From: Shimia sp047124445
Lineage (GTDB): Bacteria > Pseudomonadota > Alphaproteobacteria > Rhodobacterales > Rhodobacteraceae
Assembly: GCF_047124445.1 (NCBI RefSeq)
Contig: NZ_CP138921.1
Coordinates: 3,844,001 to 3,908,000 of the forward strand
Reading direction: 5' to 3'
DNA length: 64,000 nucleotides
This document shows positions 51,086-59,638 of this stretch, one piece after another. The notes below the pieces were generated by a model. That model ran no database searches and was not told the DNA's origin. It worked only from the letters and a program-made list of their open reading frames with translations. A program made the translations under genes and the position numbers. Position 1 is the stretch's first letter, and every line of letters begins with the position of its first letter.

Positions 51086-51727
51086 ATGTGGTCCAGACTT
51101 ATCAGAAATTGGAGCGCCGGAGCTGTCGTGGCTCTGCTTTCAACCGTGGCCCCGCAGGCGGCGAAGGCTTATCAGGTCGACTGCGCCATTCTGCTTTGCC
51201 TGGCTGGTGGGTGGCCTGCATCAGCAGAATGTGCCCATGCCCGTGCCGTGTTTATCCGCCGGATCACGCCCTGGCCGATTGAGCCGCCGTTGCAAATCTG
51301 GCGTTGTCCGATGGGTGTTTCTGAGCGTGCGCCTTTGCAAAGCACGGCCCCGAAGATCTGGGAGGTCAGCAACCACAATGGTCAGACACTCGCCCAGGTT
51401 ATTCAGGCTCAGGTGGCTGAAAGCGGTGCCGATATCGACATTAGCGGTCTGGAATTTGATTTTGTCCGCTCGATCCGCGTCTGGGATGTGCGGTACTATA
51501 GCCATCGCGAGCGCGGTCGCGACGATGATTGCTCTGAGAGCTACAACATGCGTCTCGGGACCTACGGCACGCAGGGCGAATTCGGTTGGCAGCGCACGAC
51601 ACCAGCAGCTGCCCCGAAATGGGTTCTGCCGTCACGGCGCTGTTCGTCATCAAATTGGCGGCGCGGGGTCGGTGTCGAATGGGAAGATCACGAAGGCAAC
51701 CATGGATATGAGTGGGTGGCCTACTAG
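51086..51727 (+). CDS. TrbM/KikA-like conjugal transfer protein, secreted
   Basis: A 213-residue protein with a signal peptide (SAGAVVALLSTVAPQAAKA, cleavage after ~residue 27). The segment CAILLCLAGGWPASAECAHA at the N-terminus of the mature part recalls TrbM/KikA conjugal transfer proteins (a cysteine-framed LCL...EC pattern). The rest is poorly conserved, with a run of charged residues and several cysteines. The start at 51086 is the first ATG giving a signal peptide. Separated from the virB operon by ~15 kb, so the catabolic cargo may have split a once continuous region. Confidence 0.7.
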   Translation: MWSRLIRNWSAGAVVALLSTVAPQAAKAYQVDCAILLCLAGGWPASAECAHARAVFIRRITPWPIEPPLQIWRCPMGVSERAPLQSTAPKIWEVSNHNGQTLAQVIQAQVAESGADIDISGLEFDFVRSIRVWDVRYYSHRERGRDDDCSESYNMRLGTYGTQGEFGWQRTTPAAAPKWVLPSRRCSSSNWRRGVGVEWEDHEGNHGYEWVAY

Positions 51728-51729
51728 GG

Positions 51730-52044
51730 CTAGTCGCCGATGTCCTTCATACGCTCCGCGATATCGCCCGCAATTCGCTCATATAGGGCGGCTTGTTTGT
51801 CCCTTGGCGTCCCTGGCTTCGGGTTCCTTCGGCGGATGCGTTTGGCAAGCCAGAAGAGTAACCTCGCTGCGGGGTCATCCAATTTTTCCGGCACAGGAGC
51901 CGGGTAGTTTTCTTCGAGGAGGGCAACGACCTCAGCATTCATGCTGCGATGGTTGGCCTCGGCTGCGAGGCGAATTCTATCGCGCAGGCCGTCTGGCAGC
52001 CGCACGATGAATTTATCCTGATTTTGGGCGCTTTGTTCTGACAT
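51730..52044 (-). CDS. Arc-family ribbon-helix-helix DNA-binding protein
   Basis: A 104-residue protein with an N-terminal RHH domain of the Arc/MetJ type (KFIVRLPDGLRDRIRLAAEA, then HRSMNAEVVALLEENY) and a basic helical tail. The start at 52044 is set by the family N-terminus. It is divergent from another RHH gene at 52128; two TGGC-N5-GCCA palindromes lie between them, one right at its start codon. It probably represses itself and, through the matching palindrome at 10872, the mob operon. Confidence 0.85.
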   Translation of the reverse strand: MSEQSAQNQDKFIVRLPDGLRDRIRLAAEANHRSMNAEVVALLEENYPAPVPEKLDDPAARLLFWLAKRIRRRNPKPGTPRDKQAALYERIAGDIAERMKDIGD

Positions 52045-52046
52045 GG

Positions 52047-52059
52047 TGGCACTGTGCCA
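52047..52059. promoter_or_regulatory. TGGC-N5-GCCA operator at the Arc-family gene start
   Basis: TGGC-ACTGT-GCCA, three bases upstream of the Arc-like start codon, so a bound protein could block its own translation or transcription. It has the same core geometry as the sites at 52079 and 10872 but a different spacer. Confidence 0.55.
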
Positions 52060-52078
52060 TAAAAAGTATTTGACGCAA

Positions 52079-52097
52079 TAGTGGCTAAATGCCACTA
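52079..52097. promoter_or_regulatory. 19-bp palindromic operator between divergent RHH genes
   Basis: TAGTGGC-TAAAT-GCCACTA, perfect 7-bp arms, 5-base spacer. It is the twin of 10872-10890 (same TGGC-NAAAT-GCCA core), about 30 bp upstream of the plus-strand RHH start at 52128. It is the best candidate for binding by either RHH protein. Confidence 0.65.
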
Positions 52098-52127
52098 ATG
52101 GGTGAAGTTACAACCTGGAGGCGTTTC

Positions 52128-52322
52128 ATGAACAGTCGTAAACCAATGCAGCTTCGGCTTCCGCAAGAGCTCAAAGAGTGGATCAAGGCGGAGTCTGATC
52201 GCAATGGAAATTCCCAAAATTCAGAAGTGATTCGCGCTATTCGGGCAGCAAAAGACAGGCGCTCCATGCTCAGGTCATCCGGAAATACTAATATGGATCA
52301 GGGTGATAGTGCGCATTGTTAA
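52128..52322 (+). CDS. Small Arc-like ribbon-helix-helix protein
   Basis: A 64-residue protein with an Arc-type RHH core (KPMQLRLPQELKEWIKAESD, then GNSQNSEVIRAIRAAKD). The start at 52128 follows CTGGAGG by seven bases. Divergent from the other RHH protein across the operator pair. A likely regulator of transfer or excision genes; it could be the autorepressor for the integrase operon downstream. Confidence 0.82.
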   Translation: MNSRKPMQLRLPQELKEWIKAESDRNGNSQNSEVIRAIRAAKDRRSMLRSSGNTNMDQGDSAHC

Positions 52323-52345
52323 CGAGTATGAAAGGTGTCGATTAG

Positions 52346-52537
52346 ATGACCAAAGCAAGTGTACAGACAAAGGCGAAGCAAGCGGCCTCGGCCTTCATCC
52401 GTGAGGCGCGGGAGGCAGGTTGGCAGCGCGCGAAGTTCGAGATCAAGCCTGATGGCAGCGTCATCGTCGATGCCAACATGGTCGCGCCAGAGGCGGCAGA
52501 CGACTTTCTCAACAGTGACCTGAGAATGGGCGAATGA
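52346..52537 (+). CDS. Small protein upstream of the integrase (possible excisionase-like role)
   Basis: A 63-residue, charged, helical protein (KQAASAFIREAREAGWQRAK, then PDGSVIVDANMV). Its stop overlaps the integrase start by 4 bp (ATGA), so the two are translated together. No helix-turn-helix is obvious, so an excisionase role is inferred only from position. Confidence 0.68.
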   Translation: MTKASVQTKAKQAASAFIREAREAGWQRAKFEIKPDGSVIVDANMVAPEAADDFLNSDLRMGE

Positions 52538-53565
52538 CTCGCAAGAGCTTGCCCAAATACGTCTATAATGACCGGGGGTATCTCCGGTTCATCCGGCGTT
52601 CACGCGGTATCTCGGTCATGATGCACGAGGAAGCGGGCACCCCGGAATTTTGGGATCATTACAATCGCCTGCTGAAGGGAAAACCCGCGCCAGCGCCGGT
52701 AAAACGCAATTTTGAGGCGCTGATTCTTAGCTACTACGAGAGCGACGCCTACAAGAAACTGAAGCCCCGGACGAGGTCCGATTATCGGCGGTATATCAGC
52801 CACATTCGCGAGATCTGGGCCGACAAAGACCCCGCGAGGATCGAAACCCATCACATCTACGAACTGCACCGGGCCAATGCGGATCATTGGCGGCAAGCCA
52901 ACTATCTTGTCCAGGTCATGGTCGTCCTGATGAATCACGCCCGGTTGATCGGCTTCATCAAGAAAGAGCACGGCAATCCGGCGAAGGGTATTCCGCTTTT
53001 CAAGCAGCAGAGCGACGGGTGGGAGCCTTGGCCAGATGATGTTCGGGCTGAGTTCGAAGCGCTGGCTTCGAAAAGGGCGCGGCTGGTCTATGAGCTTTGC
53101 GTCGGCACAGGTCAGCGTATTGGCGATGTCGTTAAGATGAAATGGGAGCACTTCTCCGATGAAGGTTTCGATTTTACGCAGGGAAAAACCGACAAACCGT
53201 TGTGGATCCCGCTCACCGACCGCTTGAAAGCCCACCTCGACGGGCTCGCACGAACGGACGGCACTGTTGTGACCGACGCGAAAGGTCGACCAGTGAGCTA
53301 CCGTATCGTTGCCGAGGAAATGCGTGCCATCAAAAAGAAGATGAAGCACGAGAAGGCGAGCTACTACAAAACTCACGGGCTCAGGAAAAATGCGACGATC
53401 GAGCTGTATCTGGCTGGATGTGATGACGAGATGGTCAAGGCTGTTACCGGCCACTCAGGCGTTGAGATGCTCAAAAAATACGGTGGCCCGATCCGGCAAA
53501 GGGAGCTGGCGAAGCGCGCTCAAGAGGCAAGAAATCAAATGGAACGAAGCAAGACCGAAACATGA
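52534..53565 (+). CDS. ICE tyrosine recombinase (integrase)
   Basis: A 343-residue phage-type integrase. The N-terminal part contains the core-binding domain (~residues 50-150). The catalytic domain shows the active-site residues: Arg in CVGTGQRIGDVVKMKW (~190-205), the KTHGLRKNAT box (H-x2-R) and AVTGHSGVEMLKKYGG (second His and the Tyr). The gene points towards the tRNA-Cys 69 bp downstream, as for elements that integrate in tRNA 3' ends. Translationally coupled to the small protein before it. Confidence 0.93.
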   Translation: MTRKSLPKYVYNDRGYLRFIRRSRGISVMMHEEAGTPEFWDHYNRLLKGKPAPAPVKRNFEALILSYYESDAYKKLKPRTRSDYRRYISHIREIWADKDPARIETHHIYELHRANADHWRQANYLVQVMVVLMNHARLIGFIKKEHGNPAKGIPLFKQQSDGWEPWPDDVRAEFEALASKRARLVYELCVGTGQRIGDVVKMKWEHFSDEGFDFTQGKTDKPLWIPLTDRLKAHLDGLARTDGTVVTDAKGRPVSYRIVAEEMRAIKKKMKHEKASYYKTHGLRKNATIELYLAGCDDEMVKAVTGHSGVEMLKKYGGPIRQRELAKRAQEARNQMERSKTET

Positions 53566-53633
53566 AAGTTTCAACGGTTGTTTCAAAAATGGCAGTGAAG
53601 GAGAGGAAGAATGACGCAAGTCATTGATTTTAT

Positions 53634-53707
53634 TGGAGGCGAGTACCGGAATCGAACCGGTGTACACGGATTTGCAATCCGCTGCGTCACCACTCCGCCA
53701 ACTCGCC
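53634..53707 (-). tRNA. tRNA-Cys(GCA), with encoded CCA
   Basis: On the minus strand the gene folds as a full cloverleaf: acceptor stem GGCGAGT with ACTCGCC, an anticodon loop with GCA in GATTGCAAATC, TTCGATTC in the T loop, and U then an encoded CCA at the 3' end (plus-strand bases 53634-53636). The plus-strand integrase gene ends just left of its 3' end, so the 3' part of this tRNA is the likely attachment site of the mobile element. No second copy of the tRNA 3' end was seen in the window. Confidence 0.95.
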
Positions 53708-53967
53708 ATCCGTGGTGCTCTGAAGTGTTGCTCCAGAGTGGGCGCATAAATGGTATGAATCTTGGGAAGGTGCAAGCCCCTTTTTGAGGGCATTTTGCAG
53801 ATGCACGCCTCAATGACGTTTCGGCAAGCGGGAGCCTTAGGCGGGGCAGGGGCTTGATAAGGCGCGCAGAGTTGTCACATTCAGGGAAAAGACAGGCGCT
53901 GACCGTTGCTGAGCACGCGCGGTTGTGGCAAGAGAACGCAACACGAGTCTGAGCACATGAGAAATCG

Positions 53968-54621
53968 ATGACCGACTATGCCACCCTCCGCACCACTATG
54001 GTTGATACGCAGATCCGTCCGTCGGATGTGACCAAGTTCACTGTCATCGAGGCCATGTTAAACGTGCCGCGTGAAGCCTTTGTACCCAACAGCCAGCGCG
54101 ACGCCGCTTATGTGGACACTTGCGTGACGCTGGACAAAGGGCGGGTGGTGCTGGATGCGCGCACCCTGGCAAAGATGCTGGACGCGCTGGATATTCAAAA
54201 CGACGAGCTGGTGCTCGATGTGGGCGCAGGGCTTGGCTATTCCTCGGCCGTGATTGCGCGGATGGCGGAAGCGGTGATTGCCGTGGAAGACGACGAAGGC
54301 CGGGCGTCTGAGGCGCAGAGCACGCTGAGCGAGCAAGGTGCGGACAATGCGGTGGTGCATCAGGGCGAACTGACACAAGGCGCCGCTGAGCATGGACCTT
54401 ATGATGTGATCCTGCTTCAGGGCGGTGTTGAAACCCTGCCTGAGGGGCTTCTGGCGCAACTCAAAGAGGGTGGCCGAATTGCCGCGTTGTTTGTGGAAGG
54501 TGCTTTGGGGGTTGTGCGCGTCGGCTATAAACTTGATGGTGACATCAACTGGACCTTTGCGTTTAACGCAATGGCCCCCGTGATGCCCGGGTTCGAGAAA
54601 CACCGGGCTTTCCAATTATAA
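53968..54621 (+). CDS. Protein-L-isoaspartate O-methyltransferase family protein
   Basis: A 217-residue methyltransferase of the PCMT type: ARTLAKMLDALDIQ and the SAM motif VLDVGAGLGYSSAVIARM (~residues 78-95), followed by VIAVEDDE. Such proteins in Rhodobacterales sit upstream of a TolC-type gene as here. Its exact activity (protein repair or another methylation) cannot be told. First chromosomal gene right of the ICE. Confidence 0.9.
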   Translation: MTDYATLRTTMVDTQIRPSDVTKFTVIEAMLNVPREAFVPNSQRDAAYVDTCVTLDKGRVVLDARTLAKMLDALDIQNDELVLDVGAGLGYSSAVIARMAEAVIAVEDDEGRASEAQSTLSEQGADNAVVHQGELTQGAAEHGPYDVILLQGGVETLPEGLLAQLKEGGRIAALFVEGALGVVRVGYKLDGDINWTFAFNAMAPVMPGFEKHRAFQL

Positions 54622-54663
54622 GGTCCTGATAAGCGGACCAACGACACGCAGGAGGCAGCAGCC

Positions 54664-56076
54664 ATGTTCCAGAAGGTACACAAAGCGGTTCGACACGGTG
54701 CGTTGGCACTGACGGTTTCAGCGGTTTCATTTGGAGCGGCGCAGGCGCAGACGCTCTCGGATGCGCTGGCCACGGCTTATGAGCACAGTGGCTTGTTGGA
54801 GCAGAACCGGGCGCTGTTGCGGGCGGCGGACGAAGATGTGGCGGTCACGCAAGCACTGCTGCGGCCGATCATCAATTGGTTTGGCAACGTCAGCTATGAT
54901 TACGGCCGGAACGGTTCTGGTTCGGTGACAAATGCGGTGGGTTGGACACCTTATGCCAACATCGGCGTGTCTGCGGACCTGCTTCTGTTTGACAACGGCA
55001 ACTCCAAGCTGGCCGTGGAAGCGGCCAAAGAAAGCGTGCTGGCCACCCGTCAGGCGCTGGTGTCGGTGGAGCAGACAGTTCTGTTCAATGCGGTGCAGGC
55101 CTTTATGGACGTTGTCGCCGATGATGAGCTTGTAAAGCTGCGTCAGAACAACCTGCGTCTGCTGGAGCGGGAACTGCAGGCTGCGCAAGACCGGTTTGAA
55201 GTTGGCGAAGTGACACGAACCGACGTGGCACTTGCTGAAGCCCGTTTGGCTGGCGCGCGTGCGCAATTGGCAGCGGCTCAGGGTGATCTGGAAGCCAGCA
55301 AAGAATTCTACGCGGCAGCCGTTGGGGAGCGTCCCGGCAACCTTGTGACCCCACGCAGCTTGCCAAAGGCGGCCGGGTCTCTGGATCAGGCCAAAACCGT
55401 GGCGGTGCGGTCGCACCCACAGATGTTGCAGGCGCAGTACCAGATTTCGGCCTCCGAGATTAACGTGCAGCGGGCGCGGGCGGCGATGGGGCCAACCATC
55501 ACCTTGAAAACCAACATCGGTGCACGTCGTGATTTTGATTCGTCAGCCTTCTCTGACTCCGCCCGTGTGGGTGTTGAGTTGGGTGGCCCGATTTATCAAG
55601 GCGGCCGTCTGTCGGCCCTGCTGCGTCAGTCCATGGCACGGCGTGATGCGGAGCGGGCGAACCTGCACGTGGTGCGTCACAACATTCGCCAGAACGCCGG
55701 GACCGCCTGGGCGCGGTTGATTGCAGCCGGCGCGCAGATCCAGGCAAGTGCCCGTCAGGTGGAAGCGGCGCGGATCGCCTTTGAAGGTGTGCGTGAAGAA
55801 GCCAAACTGGGCGCGCGGACCACGTTGGATGTGTTGACCGCTGAGCAGGATTTGCTGGACGCGGAAGCCGATCGCATTGATGCGCAGGCGGTACAGATTG
55901 TGGCGGCCTATGCGGTTCTGTCATCCATGGGGCTTTTGACGGTGGATCACCTGAACCTGCGGGTGGAGCGTTATGACCCGGAAGCCTACTTCAACATGGT
56001 GAAAAACGCGCCGGCGCTGCGGTCTGAACAAGGTAAAAAATTAGACCGTGTGCTTAAAGCAATTGGGAAAGAATAA
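54664..56076 (+). CDS. TolC family outer-membrane efflux/secretion protein
   Basis: A 470-residue outer-membrane channel protein: signal peptide (residues 1-28, ending GAAQAQT), then two repeats of the TolC helical-barrel unit (LRLLERELQAAQDRFEVGEV near residue 160 and ARIAFEGVREEAKLGARTTL near 375), the TLDVLTAEQDLLDAE signature. It serves type I secretion or multidrug efflux. It lies 42 bp after the methyltransferase gene, probably co-transcribed. Confidence 0.95.
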   Translation: MFQKVHKAVRHGALALTVSAVSFGAAQAQTLSDALATAYEHSGLLEQNRALLRAADEDVAVTQALLRPIINWFGNVSYDYGRNGSGSVTNAVGWTPYANIGVSADLLLFDNGNSKLAVEAAKESVLATRQALVSVEQTVLFNAVQAFMDVVADDELVKLRQNNLRLLERELQAAQDRFEVGEVTRTDVALAEARLAGARAQLAAAQGDLEASKEFYAAAVGERPGNLVTPRSLPKAAGSLDQAKTVAVRSHPQMLQAQYQISASEINVQRARAAMGPTITLKTNIGARRDFDSSAFSDSARVGVELGGPIYQGGRLSALLRQSMARRDAERANLHVVRHNIRQNAGTAWARLIAAGAQIQASARQVEAARIAFEGVREEAKLGARTTLDVLTAEQDLLDAEADRIDAQAVQIVAAYAVLSSMGLLTVDHLNLRVERYDPEAYFNMVKNAPALRSEQGKKLDRVLKAIGKE

Positions 56077-56148
56077 CATTTTTCCTATCTGTTGTATGGC
56101 TTAGCGGCAGAGGCTACACTCTTCGTGAGGTAAGAGTGGTGAATTTCT

Positions 56149-57075
56149 ATGTCCGATCCAGTGACCAACACGGAAATCGAAGATGTTTTGACGTCTATCC
56201 GCCGGCTTGTGTCGGAGAATCGGCCTTTGCCGGACGCGGGTAAAGACGAGGCACCGGCACGTCCGGTGGTCTTTGATACGTCATCGGCGCAGGACGAGAT
56301 TTCGGAAGATGAGCCCCCTGTGGCGGAAGCGCCATTGGCTCTGGTGCTGACACCTGCGCTGCGGGTTGAGGACACGCCTGACGCCGATGTTGATGGCGAT
56401 GCTGATGAACCGCAGGCCGCTGTCGACGAAGCGGATGATCCGGACGCTGGCGAGATTGATCCTCCTGAAGACGTCGACGAGGTAGAAGCGCAGGCTGAGC
56501 CTGACGCTGCAGAAACCGTCGAAGCGGAGCAAAGTCAGGTTTCCATTGAATCTGAAGAGGTTACGCCAGAGGGTGCCGAGGCCGCGCAGGATGATGTGAT
56601 GGTCGAGGTGGGCTCTGCAGATGAGGCTGTTGTGTCTGAGGACGAGGCGCCTTTGGCTTTTGAAGCGGCGAGCGATGCCGCTCCAGAAGAGGCGATGGAT
56701 GAAGAGCAGCCGTTTGATTTCAAACAGGTGCTGGAAGCCCGGATTCACCAGTTCCGCGATGCCACCTCAACCGACGATGTGAGCTATGATCCGGAGGCGG
56801 ATGCGGCGCCGGATATGGCGGACGCGGTGATGGACGAACTGCGGGCGCATATGCCGGAAGAGATTGCCGAAGCGGCAGAGATTGTGGATGCCGAAGCGCT
56901 GTCTGAGGCGATGGAAGAAACCGCCGAGATTGACGAAGCGATGCTGCGTGAAATGGTGGCCGACATTGTGCGTCAGGAGCTGCAGGGCGCACTGGGCGAA
57001 CGCATCACCCGCAATGTGCGCAAGCTGGTGCGGCGCGAAATTCACCGCGCCTTGGCGGCGCACGACCTCGGATAG
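56149..57075 (+). CDS. PopZ/DUF2497-like acidic protein
   Basis: A 308-residue protein with an N-terminal segment IEDVLTSIRRLVSEN that resembles the PopZ/DUF2497 start (EILASIRRII), a long Glu- and Asp-rich, probably disordered middle (residues ~70-240), and a C-terminal conserved helical segment (MLREMVADIVRQELQGALGE, then NVRKLVRREIHRAL) that in PopZ mediates self-assembly at the pole. The strong acidic middle is typical. Polar organising function is inferred by family. An intrinsic terminator follows. Confidence 0.75.
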   Translation: MSDPVTNTEIEDVLTSIRRLVSENRPLPDAGKDEAPARPVVFDTSSAQDEISEDEPPVAEAPLALVLTPALRVEDTPDADVDGDADEPQAAVDEADDPDAGEIDPPEDVDEVEAQAEPDAAETVEAEQSQVSIESEEVTPEGAEAAQDDVMVEVGSADEAVVSEDEAPLAFEAASDAAPEEAMDEEQPFDFKQVLEARIHQFRDATSTDDVSYDPEADAAPDMADAVMDELRAHMPEEIAEAAEIVDAEALSEAMEETAEIDEAMLREMVADIVRQELQGALGERITRNVRKLVRREIHRALAAHDLG

Positions 57076-57110
57076 GTTAACGCGACCGCGCTTATACAGA
57101 CATTCAGACA

Positions 57111-57144
57111 ACAAAAAACGCGCCCGTTTGGGCGCGCTTTTTGT
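57111..57144. terminator. Bidirectional intrinsic terminator
   Basis: Arms ACAAAAAACGCGCCC and GGGCGCGCTTTTTGT with one mismatch around GTTT. A-rich on one side and T-rich on the other, so it should stop both the PopZ-like gene and the opposing small gene. Confidence 0.85.
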
Positions 57145-57165
57145 TAGGCAGCTTGCAGAGAGTGT

Positions 57166-57486
57166 TTAGGCGGCTTCGGCCTGTGCAGCGGCGTTGCGGC
57201 GCTCGCTTTCTTCGCGCGACAGCGCAACAGAGGTGCGGACACCTTTGCCAACAAATTCCATCAGGCCTTCGACCACACGTTCGTTGGGGTCAATACCTGC
57301 GCAGGACAGCACTTCGCGACCGTCGCGGGACCGGGCCCAACGGGCAATCTGTTCCGGGCCGTTGCCGTATTTCTTGTCATCCGCAATGGCATCGTCCAAG
57401 GCCGCGAGAACCACAGCTGCGAACAGCTTGCGAGCACGGTTGCCTTGTTCATTGTTGTATGCCGCTGCATCAACGAAATGGGTCAT
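57166..57486 (-). CDS. Conserved-looking small protein (106 aa)
   Basis: A 106-residue helical protein ([20 protein letters not shown] near the N-terminus, then [20 protein letters not shown]). No function is recognised. It lies convergent with the PopZ-like gene and divergent from efp, with a terminator between it and the former. It has normal chromosome-like codon use. Confidence 0.72.
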   Translation of the reverse strand: MTHFVDAAAYNNEQGNRARKLFAAVVLAALDDAIADDKKYGNGPEQIARWARSRDGREVLSCAGIDPNERVVEGLMEFVGKGVRTSVALSREESERRNAAAQAEAA

Positions 57487-57705
57487 CTCGTCGTCCTTGT
57501 GTTATTGCTCTTGTATTTCCGGCGTGGCGCTCCTTATGACGCATCCAAGCCGATTCGGATAGTCCTCAGATGCATAGCTTCTATGCGGAATTTGCATAGC
57601 ATTCTGCGGATTTTTCCCGTGACAGGTTGTCTTGCCACCTGTCGACTGGGCAGATATAGGAGGCTAAACCCTCCGATCAACCTTTTTTGCTTAGGTTTTC
57701 TTAAT

Positions 57706-58269
57706 ATGCCCAAGATCAACGGTAACGAAATTCGCCCCGGTAACGTGCTGGAGCACAATGGTGGTCTTTGGGCCGCTGTGAAAGTGGACCATGTGAAGCC
57801 CGGCAAAGGCGGTGCGTTTGCACAGGTCGAGATGAAGAATCTGCGCAATGGCTCCAAGCTGAACGAGCGTTTCCGGTCTGCTGACAAAGTGGAGCGCGTG
57901 CGTCTGGAGCAGAAAGACCAGCAGTTCCTCTATGAGGATGACGGCATGCTGATCTTCATGGACACGGAGACCTATGAGCAGAACCAGATCCCTGCGGATC
58001 TGCTGGGCGATCGTCGTCCGTTTTTGCAAGATGGCATGACCATTGTTGTGGAATTCCACGAGTCCGAGGCGCTGAACGCAAGCCTGCCACAGAAAGTGAC
58101 CTGCAAGATTGTGGAAACCGAGCCGGTCGTGAAAGGTCAGACGGCGGCGAACTCGTTTAAACCGGCGATTTTGGACAACGGTGTAAAAGTTATGGTGCCT
58201 CCGTTTGTGGGGCAGGACGAGAGCATCGTCGTGAACACCGAGACCATGGAATATTCCGAGCGCGCATAA
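57706..58269 (+). CDS. efp: Translation elongation factor P
   Basis: A 187-residue protein with the three-domain EF-P pattern: [20 protein letters not shown] at the start, [20 protein letters not shown] with the loop lysine region that is often modified (around residue 35), and the closing [13 protein letters not shown]. It rescues ribosomes stalled on proline runs. The ATG at 57706 matches the family N-terminus. A terminator lies 50 bp after its stop. Confidence 0.97.
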   Translation: MPKINGNEIRPGNVLEHNGGLWAAVKVDHVKPGKGGAFAQVEMKNLRNGSKLNERFRSADKVERVRLEQKDQQFLYEDDGMLIFMDTETYEQNQIPADLLGDRRPFLQDGMTIVVEFHESEALNASLPQKVTCKIVETEPVVKGQTAANSFKPAILDNGVKVMVPPFVGQDESIVVNTETMEYSERA

Positions 58270-58320
58270 GCCGCGCCCGGACATGTATCCCCGCGCAACC
58301 TGCCGGGGGTCAGATTAAGA

Positions 58321-58351
58321 AACCTCCGGTGACATCACTGGAGGTTTTTTT
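58321..58351 (+). terminator. Intrinsic terminator of efp, doubling as a ribosome-site hairpin
   Basis: Arms AACCTCCGGTGA and TCACTGGAGGTT around CAT, with one internal mismatch, followed by T7. The 3' arm contains GGAGG seven bases before the GTG start of the next gene, so the stem would cover that ribosome site. Termination of efp transcripts and translation of the downstream gene are linked. Confidence 0.8.
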
Positions 58352-58825
58352 GTGATTAGATTTTTGAGAGCGGATGAAGTTGAAACGCTGTTGCCGCTGT
58401 CGGCGCAGGTGAATGCGCTGCATGAGCGGGAGCATCCGGAGCAATATCGGGGTGATGCTACGCCAGGGGAAGTGACGGAGTTCTTCGCTCGGCGGCTGGA
58501 CGAAGGTGCGCAGGTGTTTGTCGCCGAGGGGGCGGATGGTGCGTTGACCGGTTTCTTGCTGGCAGTGCCTGTGGTGCGGGAGGCGTCGCCGTTTCTGCAT
58601 CCGGCCCGGCATGTGGAGCTGGATCAGATTTGCGTCGATGAAACCTGCCGGGGCCAGGGCGTTGGTAAAGCTTTGGTAGCCGCTTTAGAGGAGTGGATGC
58701 GCGACAATGACTTCCAAGAATGGAAGTCGATGGTGCATGGCTTCAACGCACACTCGCAACACCTCATGAGCGGGCAGGGCGCAGCGGTACTGGGGCTGCG
58801 CTACCGCAAAATGTTGGGCGACTAG
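58352..58825 (+). CDS. GNAT acetyltransferase
   Basis: A 157-residue GCN5-related N-acetyltransferase with the acetyl-CoA loop ETCRGQGVGKAL (~residues 98-109), typical FLRADEV start and a C-terminal helix plus strand. The GTG start follows GGAGG by seven bases. Substrate unknown. Its stop shares the palindromic CTAG with the stop of the opposite folate-binding gene (58822-58825), so the two genes converge with a 4-bp overlap. Confidence 0.88.
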   Translation: MIRFLRADEVETLLPLSAQVNALHEREHPEQYRGDATPGEVTEFFARRLDEGAQVFVAEGADGALTGFLLAVPVVREASPFLHPARHVELDQICVDETCRGQGVGKALVAALEEWMRDNDFQEWKSMVHGFNAHSQHLMSGQGAAVLGLRYRKMLGD

Positions 58826-59565
58826 GCCGGGTAGCTGATTTTGGCGTCGCCTGCTGTCATGTCCTCGCCGGCGCGGTCAAAGCGCAGGTAGGCGAGGGCC
58901 TGATCGCCTGCAACGCTGTGCAAGGTGCCCACTTCGCGGTCGCCTTTCAGGATCGGCGTGCCTGCCTCGGCGTTGCCCTCAATGCTGACCAATGCGAGGC
59001 CTTTGCGCAGTTCGGTTTTGTGCTTCATGCGGGCGGTGACTTCTTGTCCAACATAGCAGCCCTTTTTGAAGTCGACGCCGTTGAGCCGCTCAAAGCCCAT
59101 TTCGAGGATGAAGCTGTTGTGGTCGAGCTCAAGTCCGGCGTTGGGCACCTGATTGGCCACATAAAGCGCGGTCCAGTCAGTGGCGTCATCTTCCTGGGGC
59201 GCATCTCGGTAGGCGCGCCAGCCTAGGTTTGGGGAACGTGAATCGATGGCGGCGTCTTCCGGAATGTCGCCGAGGCCACGATGCAAGTGCAGGGGGGTTG
59301 GCTCAATGGTGACATCGGCGCGCAGTTTATACATGGTCAGGCGTTGTTGCAGCGCAGGGGCCTGTGCCGCGTTTGCGTCCAGCAGAACGGCATCGCCGTC
59401 GCGTTTCAGGAAGAAATCCGCGAGGTATTTGCCTTGAGGCGTCAGGATGGCGGCGTAGAGCAGACCATCGGTCAGGTGGGTCATGTCGTTGGTGATGAGG
59501 CCTTGTAAAAAGCTCTCTGTGTCACTGCCGGTAAGGCGAAAAATGCTGCGATCTGACGTGGACAT
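58822..59565 (-). CDS. ygfZ: Folate-binding YgfZ/GcvT-type protein
   Basis: A 247-residue protein of the YgfZ family (COG0354), needed for some iron-sulfur enzymes. It carries the family hallmark KKGCYVGQEVTARM (~residues 180-193), and the front segment LTGSDTESFLQGLITND. The start at 59565 gives the expected N-terminus (MSTSDRS); the reading frame continues upstream but without coding character. Confidence 0.92.
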   Translation of the reverse strand: MSTSDRSIFRLTGSDTESFLQGLITNDMTHLTDGLLYAAILTPQGKYLADFFLKRDGDAVLLDANAAQAPALQQRLTMYKLRADVTIEPTPLHLHRGLGDIPEDAAIDSRSPNLGWRAYRDAPQEDDATDWTALYVANQVPNAGLELDHNSFILEMGFERLNGVDFKKGCYVGQEVTARMKHKTELRKGLALVSIEGNAEAGTPILKGDREVGTLHSVAGDQALAYLRFDRAGEDMTAGDAKISYPA

Positions 59566-59638
59566 GCCGCTGCTCCTGTTCTTGCGCTCTCCTGTCATAT
59601 AGAAGCGGTGTCGCCGTGCAACAGGGCTGGAGTAAGAA

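Noticed and set aside
1..53633. A left attachment-site copy of the tRNA-Cys 3' end.
   Set aside because: No second TGGAGGCGAGTACCGG-like segment was noticed; the left end is probably outside the window. This was by eye and not exhaustive.
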